From assembly GCA_007118195.1 (NCBI GenBank), contig SKSA01000044.1, positions 1 to 10,041 of the forward strand: DNA of 10,041 bases, read 5' to 3'. The stretch's first letter is position 1. Every line of letters begins with the position of its first letter. Shown here in pieces: positions 1 to 5,903 of this stretch. Origin of the DNA: Anaerobacillus sp. (GTDB taxonomy: Bacteria > Bacillota > Bacilli > Bacillales > Anaerobacillaceae). The position numbers were made by a program, and so were the translations under genes. A model generated the notes under the pieces. The model searched no databases. It saw only the letters and a list, made by a program, of their open reading frames with translations, and was not told the origin of the DNA.

Positions 1-21
1 GACGAATCCCGCTTTTTCCTA
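1..21 (-). terminator. possible 5' arm of the rpsO terminator, cut by the window edge
   Basis: The 21 bases after the rpsO stop read, in the gene's direction, GTAGGAAAAAGCGGGATTCG and one further base. An A-run followed by GCGGGA is what the left arm of an A-flanked intrinsic terminator looks like; the matching right arm (TCCCGC followed by T residues) would lie outside the window. This is inferred from half a structure only. Confidence 0.3.
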
Positions 22-291
22 CTATCGGCGTAAACCGAGCTTATCAACTAGGTTACGATAACGTGTAACATCTTTATTACGTAAATACGTAAGTAGGTTA
101 CGACGTTGTCCAACCATCTTTAAAAGACCACGACGTGAGTGATGATCCTTCTTATGTGTACGTAAATGATCGTTTAACGTATTGATTTGCTCCGTTAGGA
201 TAGCGATCTGTACCTCTGGAGATCCAGTGTCAGTATCGTGCACTTTAAACGTTTCAATAAGTTCATTTTTACGCTCTTGCGTTAATGCCAT
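22..291 (-). CDS. rpsO: 30S ribosomal protein S15
   Basis: Encodes an 89-residue protein, the usual full length for S15. S15 is a primary 16S rRNA-binding protein that nucleates assembly of the 30S platform and contacts the 50S subunit. The sequence is typical throughout: an N-terminal helix with [15 protein letters not shown], the segment [13 protein letters not shown] (about residues 18-30), then the conserved RNA-contacting part [19 protein letters not shown] (about 42-60) and RRNLLTYLR (63-71). The ATG at 291 follows a near-perfect Shine-Dalgarno AAGGAGGTGA (298-307) with 6 nt spacing. It is the last gene of the cluster here and stops with TAG. It probably has its own promoter at 387-415 and is likely autoregulated through the leader helix at 318-363. 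In Bacillus the next gene downstream is usually pnpA, which would lie outside the window. Confidence 0.98.
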   Translation of the reverse strand: MALTQERKNELIETFKVHDTDTGSPEVQIAILTEQINTLNDHLRTHKKDHHSRRGLLKMVGQRRNLLTYLRNKDVTRYRNLVDKLGLRR

Positions 292-317
292 CCTAATTCA
301 CCTCCTTTATAATATCC

Positions 318-363
318 CCGATTACCTAGCAAACGTCGGTGATTCAATTTTGCCAAGTAACGG
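318..363 (-). promoter_or_regulatory. rpsO leader hairpin, candidate S15 translational operator
   Basis: In the transcript, CCGTTACTTGGCAAA (363-349) can pair along its full length with TTTGCTAGGTAATCGG (333-318). This gives 15 base pairs with one bulged U and two G.U wobbles, closing a 15-nt loop (348-334). One wobble G.U sits directly next to a G-C pair, the kind of G.U/G-C motif S15 recognises in 16S rRNA. The helix ends 10 nt before the Shine-Dalgarno. S15 autoregulation through the mRNA leader is established for Geobacillus stearothermophilus; that this helix is the operator here is inference. Confidence 0.6.
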
Positions 364-386
364 TTTTGTACAAACGTACATTAATA

Positions 387-415
387 AGAATACATTGTTT
401 TGTTATGAATTGCAA
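387..415 (-). promoter_or_regulatory. putative sigma-A promoter of rpsO
   Basis: TTGCAA (-35, 415-410) and TATTCT (-10, 392-387) are separated by exactly 17 nt on the minus strand. The -35 overlaps the last codons of ribF. A start near 380 would give a leader of about 90 nt that contains the whole candidate S15 operator, which fits independent expression of rpsO. It was found by eye and has no experimental support. Confidence 0.5.
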
Positions 416-1365
416 GAACACAAATCTAATTTGTTTAAAATTTGTTGTGCCTCTACTTTATCTTTTTGAATTTGATTGATTAATTGCTCTATTGAACTAA
501 ATTTTTTCTCATCTCTAATACGATCGATCCATTGAACAGAGACATCTTCGCCGTAAATCGTATCTTCAAAATTAAATAAGTGGATTTCAACAGCAATAGC
601 GGATTGATGTTCTCCATGAAAAGTAGGTTTATAACCAATATTACAAACCCCTTCATAAATACGCTCTTTTATCTTAACCAGAACTGCATAAACCCCGACT
701 TTTGGTAGTAAGTAGCCTTCTGTCTTTATGTTTGCAGTCGGAAAGCCAATTTGCCTTCCTCTTTTCTCGCCATGGACAACTTTTCCAATTACTTCGTAAT
801 GTCTACCTAAAAAATCACGTATTGGTGATACGTTACCACCCGCTAATAAATTTCGAATATGTGTAGAACTTACTTTTTCTAAACTTTTTTCTACCTTTGA
901 AATCGTCGTTTGTGTAAATTCATTTCTTGAGTGAAAAGGTAATGTCTCCATCGTACCTTTTCCTAATTTCCCATAAGAATAGTCAAACCCCGCAACAACA
1001 TGTTTCACATTTAAACCAATTAAATAATCATCAACAAACTCTTGTGGTGTTAAATTAGCAAATGGCAACGTAAAATCAACGATATATAAAACATCCACGC
1101 CTAATTGTTTAATTAAATTAATTTTCTTAGGTAATGGACTCAAATAGTCCATTTTTCCCTTCCGTGTACGCAACACCTCTTTTGGATGTGGATTAAATGT
1201 CATAACCGCGCATTGCATTTCTTTTTCTTTGGCTAATTTTTTCGCTGTTAAAATGACTTTTTCATGTCCTAAGTGAACTCCATCAAAAAAGCCAAGCGCA
1301 ATAACTGTCGGTTTAATCGTTTCCTTTTTCAGCTGATGAGGGTGTGACAGCATAATTGTTTCCAA
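403..1365 (-). CDS. ribF: bifunctional riboflavin kinase / FAD synthetase
   Basis: Converts riboflavin to FMN and FMN to FAD in the cytoplasm; the B. subtilis orthologue is called RibC. The protein has about 320 residues, a normal length. The N-terminal FAD synthetase (nucleotidyltransferase) half carries GFFDGVHLGH (about 25-34), TFNPHP (about 56-61), FDYSYG and SSTHIR. The C-terminal riboflavin kinase half carries GFPTAN (about 207-212) and NIGYKPTF (about 242-249). The frame is open to a GTG at 1374, but that codon lies inside the best Shine-Dalgarno, GAGGTGG (1371-1377). A TTG at 1365 follows it by 5 nt and makes the N-terminus METIMLSHPHQL, matching the start of Bacillus RibC, so I chose TTG. 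An in-frame ATG at 1353 has no ribosome binding site at a usable distance. It lies 23 nt after truB and is probably cotranscribed with it. Confidence 0.96.
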   Translation of the reverse strand: METIMLSHPHQLKKETIKPTVIALGFFDGVHLGHEKVILTAKKLAKEKEMQCAVMTFNPHPKEVLRTRKGKMDYLSPLPKKINLIKQLGVDVLYIVDFTLPFANLTPQEFVDDYLIGLNVKHVVAGFDYSYGKLGKGTMETLPFHSRNEFTQTTISKVEKSLEKVSSTHIRNLLAGGNVSPIRDFLGRHYEVIGKVVHGEKRGRQIGFPTANIKTEGYLLPKVGVYAVLVKIKERIYEGVCNIGYKPTFHGEHQSAIAVEIHLFNFEDTIYGEDVSVQWIDRIRDEKKFSSIEQLINQIQKDKVEAQQILNKLDLCSCNS

Positions 1366-1370
1366 CGTTT

Positions 1371-1377
1371 CCACCTC
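1371..1377 (-). promoter_or_regulatory. ribosome binding site deciding the ribF start
   Basis: GAGGTGG lies 5 nt upstream of TTG 1365-1363. Its last bases include the alternative GTG at 1374-1372, which therefore cannot use this site itself, and nothing comparable precedes that GTG at a workable distance. Confidence 0.65.
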
Positions 1378-1388
1378 AATCTAAATTA

Positions 1389-2294
1389 TTAGAAAACCTT
1401 CTCTGGTTTCATTAGTCCATCTTTTGTTGGGTGCTTTTGATAAATCGCTAAGCACTTTCCATTCTTATTATAAACGGTAAAACGATTTTCAGCTATCCCC
1501 TCTGGAAATGGTAGTACTGCTCCATTTAATACTTTAAAAGCAATATCATCATCTACTTGTATACGTTTCAAAAACGCAAGTGCATCTTCGATTTTAAATA
1601 ACTTTTGTTGTAATTCCTCGGATTTAAACTTCCTTTCAATTTCTTCAAAAGTTAAACAATCTTCTAATGTAAATGGACCAGAAGCTGTACGAACAAGGGC
1701 TGACATATGAGCTGGGTAACCTAATTGTTTGCCAATATCAACAGCTAAAGTACGGACGTAAGTTCCTTTACTGCAATGAACTCTAAACGAAAATTTCAGT
1801 TTGTTTTCCTCGATAAGTTCTGGTTCTGTAAGAACGGTTAAATTGTGAATGACCACTCGACGACTAGGACGTTCAACTACTATTCCTGCACGTGCATATT
1901 CGTATAACCTCTTCCCGTTTACCTTAACCGCGGAATACATTGGAGGTATTTGTTCTATTTCTCCGCTGAAGGCTGCCATTACTTCATTTAGTTGTTGCTT
2001 TGAAATTAACTCTTTTACAGGTTTTTCCTCAATGATCTCCCCGGTAAAATCTTCCGTTGTCGTTGAAAAACCTAATGTAACTTCACATTCATATGTTTTC
2101 GAATAGTCAGACATATATTGAGCTACCTTTGTTGCTTTTCCTATACAAATGGGTAGAACTCCGGTAACTTCTGGGTCTAGTGTTCCTGTATGACCAATTT
2201 TTCTTGTTTTTAATATACCTCTTAACTTTGCCACACAATCATGTGAGGTCATTCCTTTGGGCTTAAGTAACGGTAAAATACCATCTATTTCCAT
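1389..2294 (-). CDS. truB: tRNA pseudouridine(55) synthase TruB
   Basis: Isomerises uridine 55 in the T-loop of tRNAs to pseudouridine and helps tRNA folding. The protein has 301 residues from the chosen start, within the normal range. The N-terminus (GILPLLKPKGMTSHD) leads to the catalytic motif GHTGTLDPEVTGVLP with the nucleophilic aspartate at about residue 40. Further family motifs are KTYECEVTLGFSTTTEDFTGE, QIPPMYSAVKVNGKRLYEYAR and CSKGTYVRTLAVDIG, followed by a PUA-like C-terminal region. The frame extends to a GTG at 2306, but that GTG is part of the Shine-Dalgarno for ATG 2294, and orthologues begin close to this ATG. It sits behind a terminator-like hairpin and a repeat, so its expression may be partly uncoupled from rbfA. 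ribF follows after 23 nt. Confidence 0.97.
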   Translation of the reverse strand: MEIDGILPLLKPKGMTSHDCVAKLRGILKTRKIGHTGTLDPEVTGVLPICIGKATKVAQYMSDYSKTYECEVTLGFSTTTEDFTGEIIEEKPVKELISKQQLNEVMAAFSGEIEQIPPMYSAVKVNGKRLYEYARAGIVVERPSRRVVIHNLTVLTEPELIEENKLKFSFRVHCSKGTYVRTLAVDIGKQLGYPAHMSALVRTASGPFTLEDCLTFEEIERKFKSEELQQKLFKIEDALAFLKRIQVDDDIAFKVLNGAVLPFPEGIAENRFTVYNKNGKCLAIYQKHPTKDGLMKPEKVF

Positions 2295-2298
2295 ATGT

Positions 2299-2306
2299 AT
2301 CACCAC
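2299..2306 (-). promoter_or_regulatory. ribosome binding site deciding the truB start
   Basis: GTGGTGAT, similar to the GGAGGTGAT consensus, precedes ATG 2294 by 4 nt. It contains the alternative GTG at 2306, which argues against that codon as the start. Confidence 0.55.
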
Positions 2307-2322
2307 TTTGAAATTATTTCTT

Positions 2323-2366
2323 AGAAAAGCTTGACTTGTTGCTCAAGTGATTCTCAGGAGCAAGTC
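2323..2366 (+). repeat. dispersed intergenic repeat, copy upstream of truB
   Basis: AGAAAAGC (2323-2330) is followed by an imperfect inverted repeat. GACTTG (2333-2338) plus CTC (2342-2344) pairs with GAG (2358-2360) plus CAAGTC (2361-2366), leaving a 3-nt bulge and a 13-nt loop. In the truB transcript this is a hairpin followed by AAGCTTTTCTAAG. The AGAAAAGC core recurs in the same orientation at 2803, 7063 and 7628, always in gaps next to a ribosome binding site. Confidence 0.5.
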
Positions 2367-2390
2367 CTTATGGCGAAAGGAAAGCAAAAC

Positions 2391-2420
2391 AAAGGGGATA
2401 GCAGAAATACTATCCCCCTT
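2391..2420 (-). terminator. terminator-like hairpin between rbfA and truB
   Basis: In the transcript, GGGGATAG pairs perfectly with CTATCCCC around an 8-nt loop (2402-2409). The stem extends by one G.U and two A-U pairs to 11 bp. It is followed by a U-rich but interrupted tract, TTTGTTTTG. It starts 17 nt after the rbfA stop codon. The form is that of an intrinsic terminator, but the broken U-tract suggests partial rather than complete termination, and truB, ribF and rpsO lie downstream. Confidence 0.7.
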
Positions 2421-2437
2421 CCTTTGCCAAGTTTTCT

Positions 2438-2788
2438 TTATTTTTCTTCTTGACGATTGATCTCTCCTAGAAGTGAAGCAATCTTATTACCATACTCGAT
2501 TGACTCGTCAAACTTAAAAAGAAGCTCAGGAGTTTTTCTTAGCCTAATTCTTTTACCTATCTCTGAACGAATAAATCCTGTTGCTTTCGAAAGTCCTTGT
2601 AATGTGGACTCTTTTTGCTCGTCACTTCCGAGAACAGTGATATATACTGTAGCTTGCTGTAAATCACCAGTTACATCAACACCAGTAACAGTGACAAAAC
2701 CAATTCGAGGATCTTTTAAATCTCGTTGAAGAATTTCAGTCATTTCTTTTTTTATTTGTTCACCAACTCTATTTGGACGAACACTCAT
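2438..2788 (-). CDS. rbfA: 30S ribosome-binding factor RbfA
   Basis: Binds the free 30S subunit late in maturation, acts on the 16S rRNA 5' and central region, and is known in other bacteria as a cold-shock factor. The protein has 116 residues, the usual size. It shows the KH-like fold pattern of the family: a basic N-terminal helix ([18 protein letters not shown]), [18 protein letters not shown] (about 26-43), the strand ATVYITVLG, the helix around [19 protein letters not shown] (about 71-89), then F-F-DESIEYG near 91-100. ATG 2788 is preceded by GAGGTGAT. It lies 71 nt after ylxP with a repeat copy in the gap, and is followed by a hairpin terminator at 2391-2420. It is functionally linked to rimP and infB in the same cluster. 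Confidence 0.97.
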   Translation of the reverse strand: MSVRPNRVGEQIKKEMTEILQRDLKDPRIGFVTVTGVDVTGDLQQATVYITVLGSDEQKESTLQGLSKATGFIRSEIGKRIRLRKTPELLFKFDESIEYGNKIASLLGEINRQEEK

Positions 2789-2802
2789 ATTATCACCTCA
2801 TA

Positions 2803-2830
2803 AGAAAAGCGCTGGTGCTAAACAGCTTTC
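2803..2830 (+). repeat. dispersed intergenic repeat, copy upstream of rbfA
   Basis: AGAAAAGC (2803-2810) begins a 28-nt unit ending in GCTTTC (2825-2830). The ends can pair as GAAAAGC with GCTTTC with one bulged A. In the rbfA transcript this is a small hairpin ending in GCTTTTCTTA, 14 nt before the start codon and directly next to the Shine-Dalgarno. It looks like a shortened version of the copies at 2323 and 7628. Confidence 0.45.
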
Positions 2831-2859
2831 AAAGTTCAAAATATTTTACTTAGTTACAT

Positions 2860-3138
2860 TCAAAACCACTCAAAGTTTGTAATGGTTCGTTCAATTTCTG
2901 GAGTAGAATCAATCATCGCTAAAGCTTTATTCAGTTCTTGCTCTGCAACGACGCGATCACTACATACAGTGACGATACAGATTTCCGTACGTTGCCACAA
3001 GTCCTGAAATCCTATTTCGGAAACTGATACATTTAGCCTTTGCTTTAACCGTGTTATTATACTCTTAATGATTGATCGCTTCCCTTTTAGTGACTGCACA
3101 TCGTAAATCAAACATTCACAAGTTACAGAACCAATCAT
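2860..3138 (-). CDS. ylxP: DUF503 family protein YlxP
   Basis: A 92-residue protein of the DUF503 (YlxP) family, conserved in this operon in Bacillus. The N-terminal strand [21 protein letters not shown] and the following helix ([19 protein letters not shown]) are followed by [22 protein letters not shown] and a C-terminal helix with a strand, giving a ferredoxin-like alternating pattern. Its molecular role is not established. Association with ribosome assembly factors such as RbfA has been proposed from gene neighbourhood, which also applies here, but this remains inference. The start overlaps the infB stop by 4 nt (ATGA), which suggests translational coupling. A GGAGG (3152-3156) lies 13 nt upstream inside infB, rather far for efficient independent initiation. 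The family call is firm; the function is open. Confidence 0.93.
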   Translation of the reverse strand: MIGSVTCECLIYDVQSLKGKRSIIKSIITRLKQRLNVSVSEIGFQDLWQRTEICIVTVCSDRVVAEQELNKALAMIDSTPEIERTITNFEWF

Positions 3139-5261
3139 GAACGTTTAATTTCCTCCATCACATAGGCTTCAATAATATCGCCTTCTTTGATATCATTGAA
3201 TTTTTCAAGTGTAATTCCACATTCATAATTTGTTGCAACTTCTTTGACATCATCTTTAAAACGTTTAAGTGCTCCAATAGAGCCCTCATAAATTACAACA
3301 CCGTCTCTAATTAAGCGAACAGTAGCATCGCGAGTAATTTTTCCTTCTGTAACGTAACAACCTGCAATCGTACCGACTTTCGACACTTTAAACGTTGTAC
3401 GAACTTCAACTTGACCGATGACTTTTTCCTCAAACTCAGGATCTAGCATCCCTTTCATTGCCGCTTCAATTTCGTCAATCGCATTATAAATAACACGGTG
3501 AAGACGAATATCTACTTTTTCACTATCAGCTGTTCGCTTCGCATTAACATCTGGTCGAACATTAAAACCAATAACAATCGCATTAGATGCACTAGCTAAA
3601 ATAATATCAGACTCAGTTATAGCACCTACTCCTGTATGTATGATATTTACTTTTACACCTTCGACATCGATTTTTTCTAGTGAACCACGCATCGCTTCCA
3701 CAGAACCTTGAACGTCAGCCTTTATGATTACATTGATTTCTTTAATTTCACCTTGCTGGATTTTATTAAATAAATCATCTAAGCTAACCCTACTCGTTTC
3801 AGAACGTTCTGCTTCACGCTGTTTTATCGCACGAGCTTCACCGACAGACCGAGCTGTTTTTTCATCTTTAAATACTAAAAATTGATCCCCTGCTTGTGGA
3901 ACATCACTAAGACCAGTAATCTCCACAGGAAATGAAGGTCCAGCAGTTTTTACACGACGTCCGATATCATTCACCATCGCTCGTACGCGACCAAACGTAT
4001 TACCAACAACGATTGGGTCTCCTACATGTAGGGTTCCAGATTGAACAAGTAGTGTCGCTACTGCCCCACGACCTTTGTCAAGTTCTGCTTCGACAACTGT
4101 CCCGCTTGCATAAGCCTTAGGGTTTGCTTTATATTCTTCTACTTCTGACACTAGTAAAATCATTTCTAACAGCTCATCTATGCCTTCGCCCTTCAAAGCT
4201 GATACTGAAACGAAAATCGTATCTCCACCCCAAGCTTCAGAAACTAAGCCATGTTCAGTTAACTCTTGCATCACGCGGTCTGGATTTGCCCCTTCTTTAT
4301 CCATCTTATTAACTGCAACGATAATTGGAACTTCAGCTGCTTTAGCATGATTAATAGCCTCAACAGTTTGTGGCATAACACCATCATCTGCAGCAACAAC
4401 TAAAATTGTAATATCTGTTACTTGTGCACCTCTTGCTCTCATTGTCGTAAATGCAGCATGACCAGGTGTGTCTAAAAATGTAATTTTCTTCCCATTCACT
4501 TCAACCTGGTAAGCGCCGATATGCTGAGTAATTCCTCCAGCCTCACCTGCAGTTACTTTCGTATGACGAATTGAATCGAGTAATGTTGTTTTACCATGGT
4601 CAACATGACCCATAATTGTCACAACTGGCGGTCTTTCTCGAAGATCTTTTGGATCATCTGCTTGTTCATATCTTTCGAAATCAGTAGTTTCCAAAATGAT
4701 TTCTTCTTCAACTTCAACTCCATAATCCCCGGCAATTAATTCAATAGAATCTTTATCTAATTCCTGATTAATGGTAGCCATTACACCTAGGAACATTAAT
4801 TTTTTAATAATTTCTGATGGCTCTTTATGAAGTTTTTTTGCTAACTCTCCTACCGTAATTGAACCAGAGAATGTAATTTTTGAAGGTAGTGGTTTCATAG
4901 TTTCTTGTTTTACTTCCACTTGTGGTTTTTGATTATTGTTTTGGTTTTTATTCTTGTTACGTTTTTTGTCATTTTTCTTTTGATGGGCATTTCCTGCTCC
5001 ACCTTGATTGTTCCTTTGAGCCGGCTTTTGTTGCGCATTATTTTTCTTAGCTACGTTAGTCTTTGGAGCTGTTTGTGCAGGTTTTTGTTTTTCCTGCATT
5101 GGTGCATTTTTAGGTGTTCCTTCTAGTTGCTTCATCGTTTCTTCTGTAATGACTGACATATGGTTAGTTACCTCAACGTTCATCGCTTTTAATTTCTCAA
5201 TAATTTCTTTACTTGATAAGTTTTTTTCTTTTGCATATTCATATACTCGCATCTTCCTCAT
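3135..5261 (-). CDS. infB: translation initiation factor IF-2
   Basis: A GTPase that delivers initiator fMet-tRNA to the 30S subunit and promotes 50S joining. It has 708 residues, close to the length in Bacillus. An N-terminal IF2_N module ([19 protein letters not shown], about 6-24) is followed by a low-complexity linker rich in K, N and Q (about 50-120). A second IF2_N module spans about 125-180. The G domain has GHVDHGKT (218-225), GGITQHIGA (242-250), DTPGH (264-268), NKMD (318-321) and SALKGEG (354-360). Domains II, III and the fMet-tRNA-binding C-terminal domain follow, with GADVQGS-like [11 protein letters not shown] and [19 protein letters not shown] 5261 has a GGGAGG Shine-Dalgarno (5269-5274) at 7 nt and gives [10 protein letters not shown], which fits Bacillus IF2. 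A second ATG at 5252 is less well placed. The stop overlaps ylxP. Confidence 0.99.
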   Translation of the reverse strand: MRKMRVYEYAKEKNLSSKEIIEKLKAMNVEVTNHMSVITEETMKQLEGTPKNAPMQEKQKPAQTAPKTNVAKKNNAQQKPAQRNNQGGAGNAHQKKNDKKRNKNKNQNNNQKPQVEVKQETMKPLPSKITFSGSITVGELAKKLHKEPSEIIKKLMFLGVMATINQELDKDSIELIAGDYGVEVEEEIILETTDFERYEQADDPKDLRERPPVVTIMGHVDHGKTTLLDSIRHTKVTAGEAGGITQHIGAYQVEVNGKKITFLDTPGHAAFTTMRARGAQVTDITILVVAADDGVMPQTVEAINHAKAAEVPIIVAVNKMDKEGANPDRVMQELTEHGLVSEAWGGDTIFVSVSALKGEGIDELLEMILLVSEVEEYKANPKAYASGTVVEAELDKGRGAVATLLVQSGTLHVGDPIVVGNTFGRVRAMVNDIGRRVKTAGPSFPVEITGLSDVPQAGDQFLVFKDEKTARSVGEARAIKQREAERSETSRVSLDDLFNKIQQGEIKEINVIIKADVQGSVEAMRGSLEKIDVEGVKVNIIHTGVGAITESDIILASASNAIVIGFNVRPDVNAKRTADSEKVDIRLHRVIYNAIDEIEAAMKGMLDPEFEEKVIGQVEVRTTFKVSKVGTIAGCYVTEGKITRDATVRLIRDGVVIYEGSIGALKRFKDDVKEVATNYECGITLEKFNDIKEGDIIEAYVMEEIKRS

Positions 5262-5277
5262 TTGCTTTCCTCCCTTG

Positions 5278-5294
5278 TGAACATCACCTGTTCA
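5278..5294 (-). other. small hairpin just upstream of the infB ribosome binding site
   Basis: In the transcript, TGAACA and TGTTCA form a perfect 6-bp stem with a GGTGA loop. It ends 3 nt before the infB Shine-Dalgarno. It lies in the 54-nt gap between ylxQ and infB. It has no U-tract, so it is not a terminator; a role in infB translation or mRNA processing is only a possibility. Confidence 0.35.
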
Positions 5295-5315
5295 TCCGCA
5301 TTTCAAAAGCTTTAT

Positions 5316-5615
5316 TTATAAAAGTGAAAGGAGCTTTAGAGCAAATCCCTTGTCAATAACACCAACAACAACTCTTTCGTGTTTTCCAATTGCTGAACCA
5401 AGTACTTGGCGGTCAGCTACAAATTTCAAAGTAACATTATAGTATTTACACTTATCTTGTAGCTTTTTTTTAGTCAACTGCGAGGCATCATCTGCTACTA
5501 TTACAAGATATACGTTGTTTTTACGAATATCTTTAATAACAAGTTCTTCCCCTGTAACAAGCTTTCTAGCTCTAGCAGCAAGACCTAGCAAAGAAAACCA
5601 TTGCGGCTGCTTCAT
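5316..5615 (-). CDS. ylxQ: L7Ae-family RNA-binding protein YlxQ
   Basis: A 99-residue single-domain protein of the L7Ae/L30e/S12e/Gadd45 family, also called RplGA in B. subtilis. Members bind kink-turn RNA; the role of YlxQ itself is not settled. Family features are LLGLAARARKLVTGEELVIKDIRKNN (about 9-34), the central YLVIVADDASQLTKKKL (about 36-52), CKYYNVTLKF, then VLGSAIGKHERVVVGVIDKGFALKLL at the C-terminus. The ATG overlaps the ylxR stop by one base (TAATG) and is preceded by AAGGAGA inside ylxR, so the two are probably translationally coupled. It sits between ylxR and infB, as in other Bacillales, which points to a place in transcription or translation. Confidence 0.95.
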   Translation of the reverse strand: MKQPQWFSLLGLAARARKLVTGEELVIKDIRKNNVYLVIVADDASQLTKKKLQDKCKYYNVTLKFVADRQVLGSAIGKHERVVVGVIDKGFALKLLSLL

Positions 5616-5887
5616 TAAAAGTCTCCTTTAGATCGTTCTTTAATCAGCTGATCATAAATGTCTGCACTTACTTTAACATTTAAGTGCCTAGAAAAAACAT
5701 CTTTCTTTTTTGCCTCAAGAAAACATTCTTGACTGTTGCTAATATAAGCGCCTCTTCCAGACTTTTTCCCAGTAGAATCAATCACTACTGCACCTTCAGG
5801 AGTACGCACAACACGGACCAACTCTTGTTTCGGCTTCATTTCATTTGTAACTACACATTTTCGAAGTGGAACTTTTCGCTTTTTCAT
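5615..5887 (-). CDS. rnpM: YlxR/RnpM family RNA-binding protein
   Basis: A 90-residue basic protein of the YlxR (DUF448) family. The B. subtilis member has been renamed RnpM because it binds the RNase P RNA and modulates RNase P activity in vitro. Visible family marks are the basic N-terminus MKKRKVPLRKCVVTNEMKPK with the conserved R-KC---, the segment ELVRVVRTPEGAVVID (about 22-37), the signature GRGAYI (44-49), and the C-terminal helix with FSRHLNVKVS. The ATG at 5887 follows AGGAG with a short 7-nt spacer, and the gene lies 16 nt after nusA. Tight spacing with nusA and a one-base overlap with ylxQ place it firmly in the operon. The RNase P role is transferred from B. subtilis. Confidence 0.94.
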   Translation of the reverse strand: MKKRKVPLRKCVVTNEMKPKQELVRVVRTPEGAVVIDSTGKKSGRGAYISNSQECFLEAKKKDVFSRHLNVKVSADIYDQLIKERSKGDF

Positions 5888-5903
5888 ACTGGCTCCTACT
5901 CCT

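Noticed and set aside
182..469. Open frame on the + strand across rpsO and the ribF 3' end
   Set aside because: It runs antisense to rpsO, a certain gene, crosses the rpsO leader and promoter, has no Shine-Dalgarno and no recognisable domain.
2295..2390. Possible promoter for truB (TTGAGC, 17 nt, TAAGAA)
   Set aside because: The -10 matches the consensus poorly and the bases are part of the hairpin repeat. It is not strong enough to list, though a promoter here would make sense after the terminator.
1849..2729. + strand open frames inside truB and rbfA (1849-2106, 2457-2729)
   Set aside because: They are antisense to well-conserved genes, with no ribosome binding site or recognisable product.
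4896..4898. Internal ATG (Met122 of infB) as start of a short IF2 isoform
   Set aside because: Shorter IF2 forms exist in other bacteria, but the nearest purine-rich stretch (GGAAGT) is too far away and weak to support initiation here.
3932..5126. + strand open frames inside infB (3932-4120, 4124-4312, 4905-5126)
   Set aside because: They mirror infB codon structure. The frame at 4905 looks membrane-like only because the opposite strand encodes the K/N/Q-rich linker.
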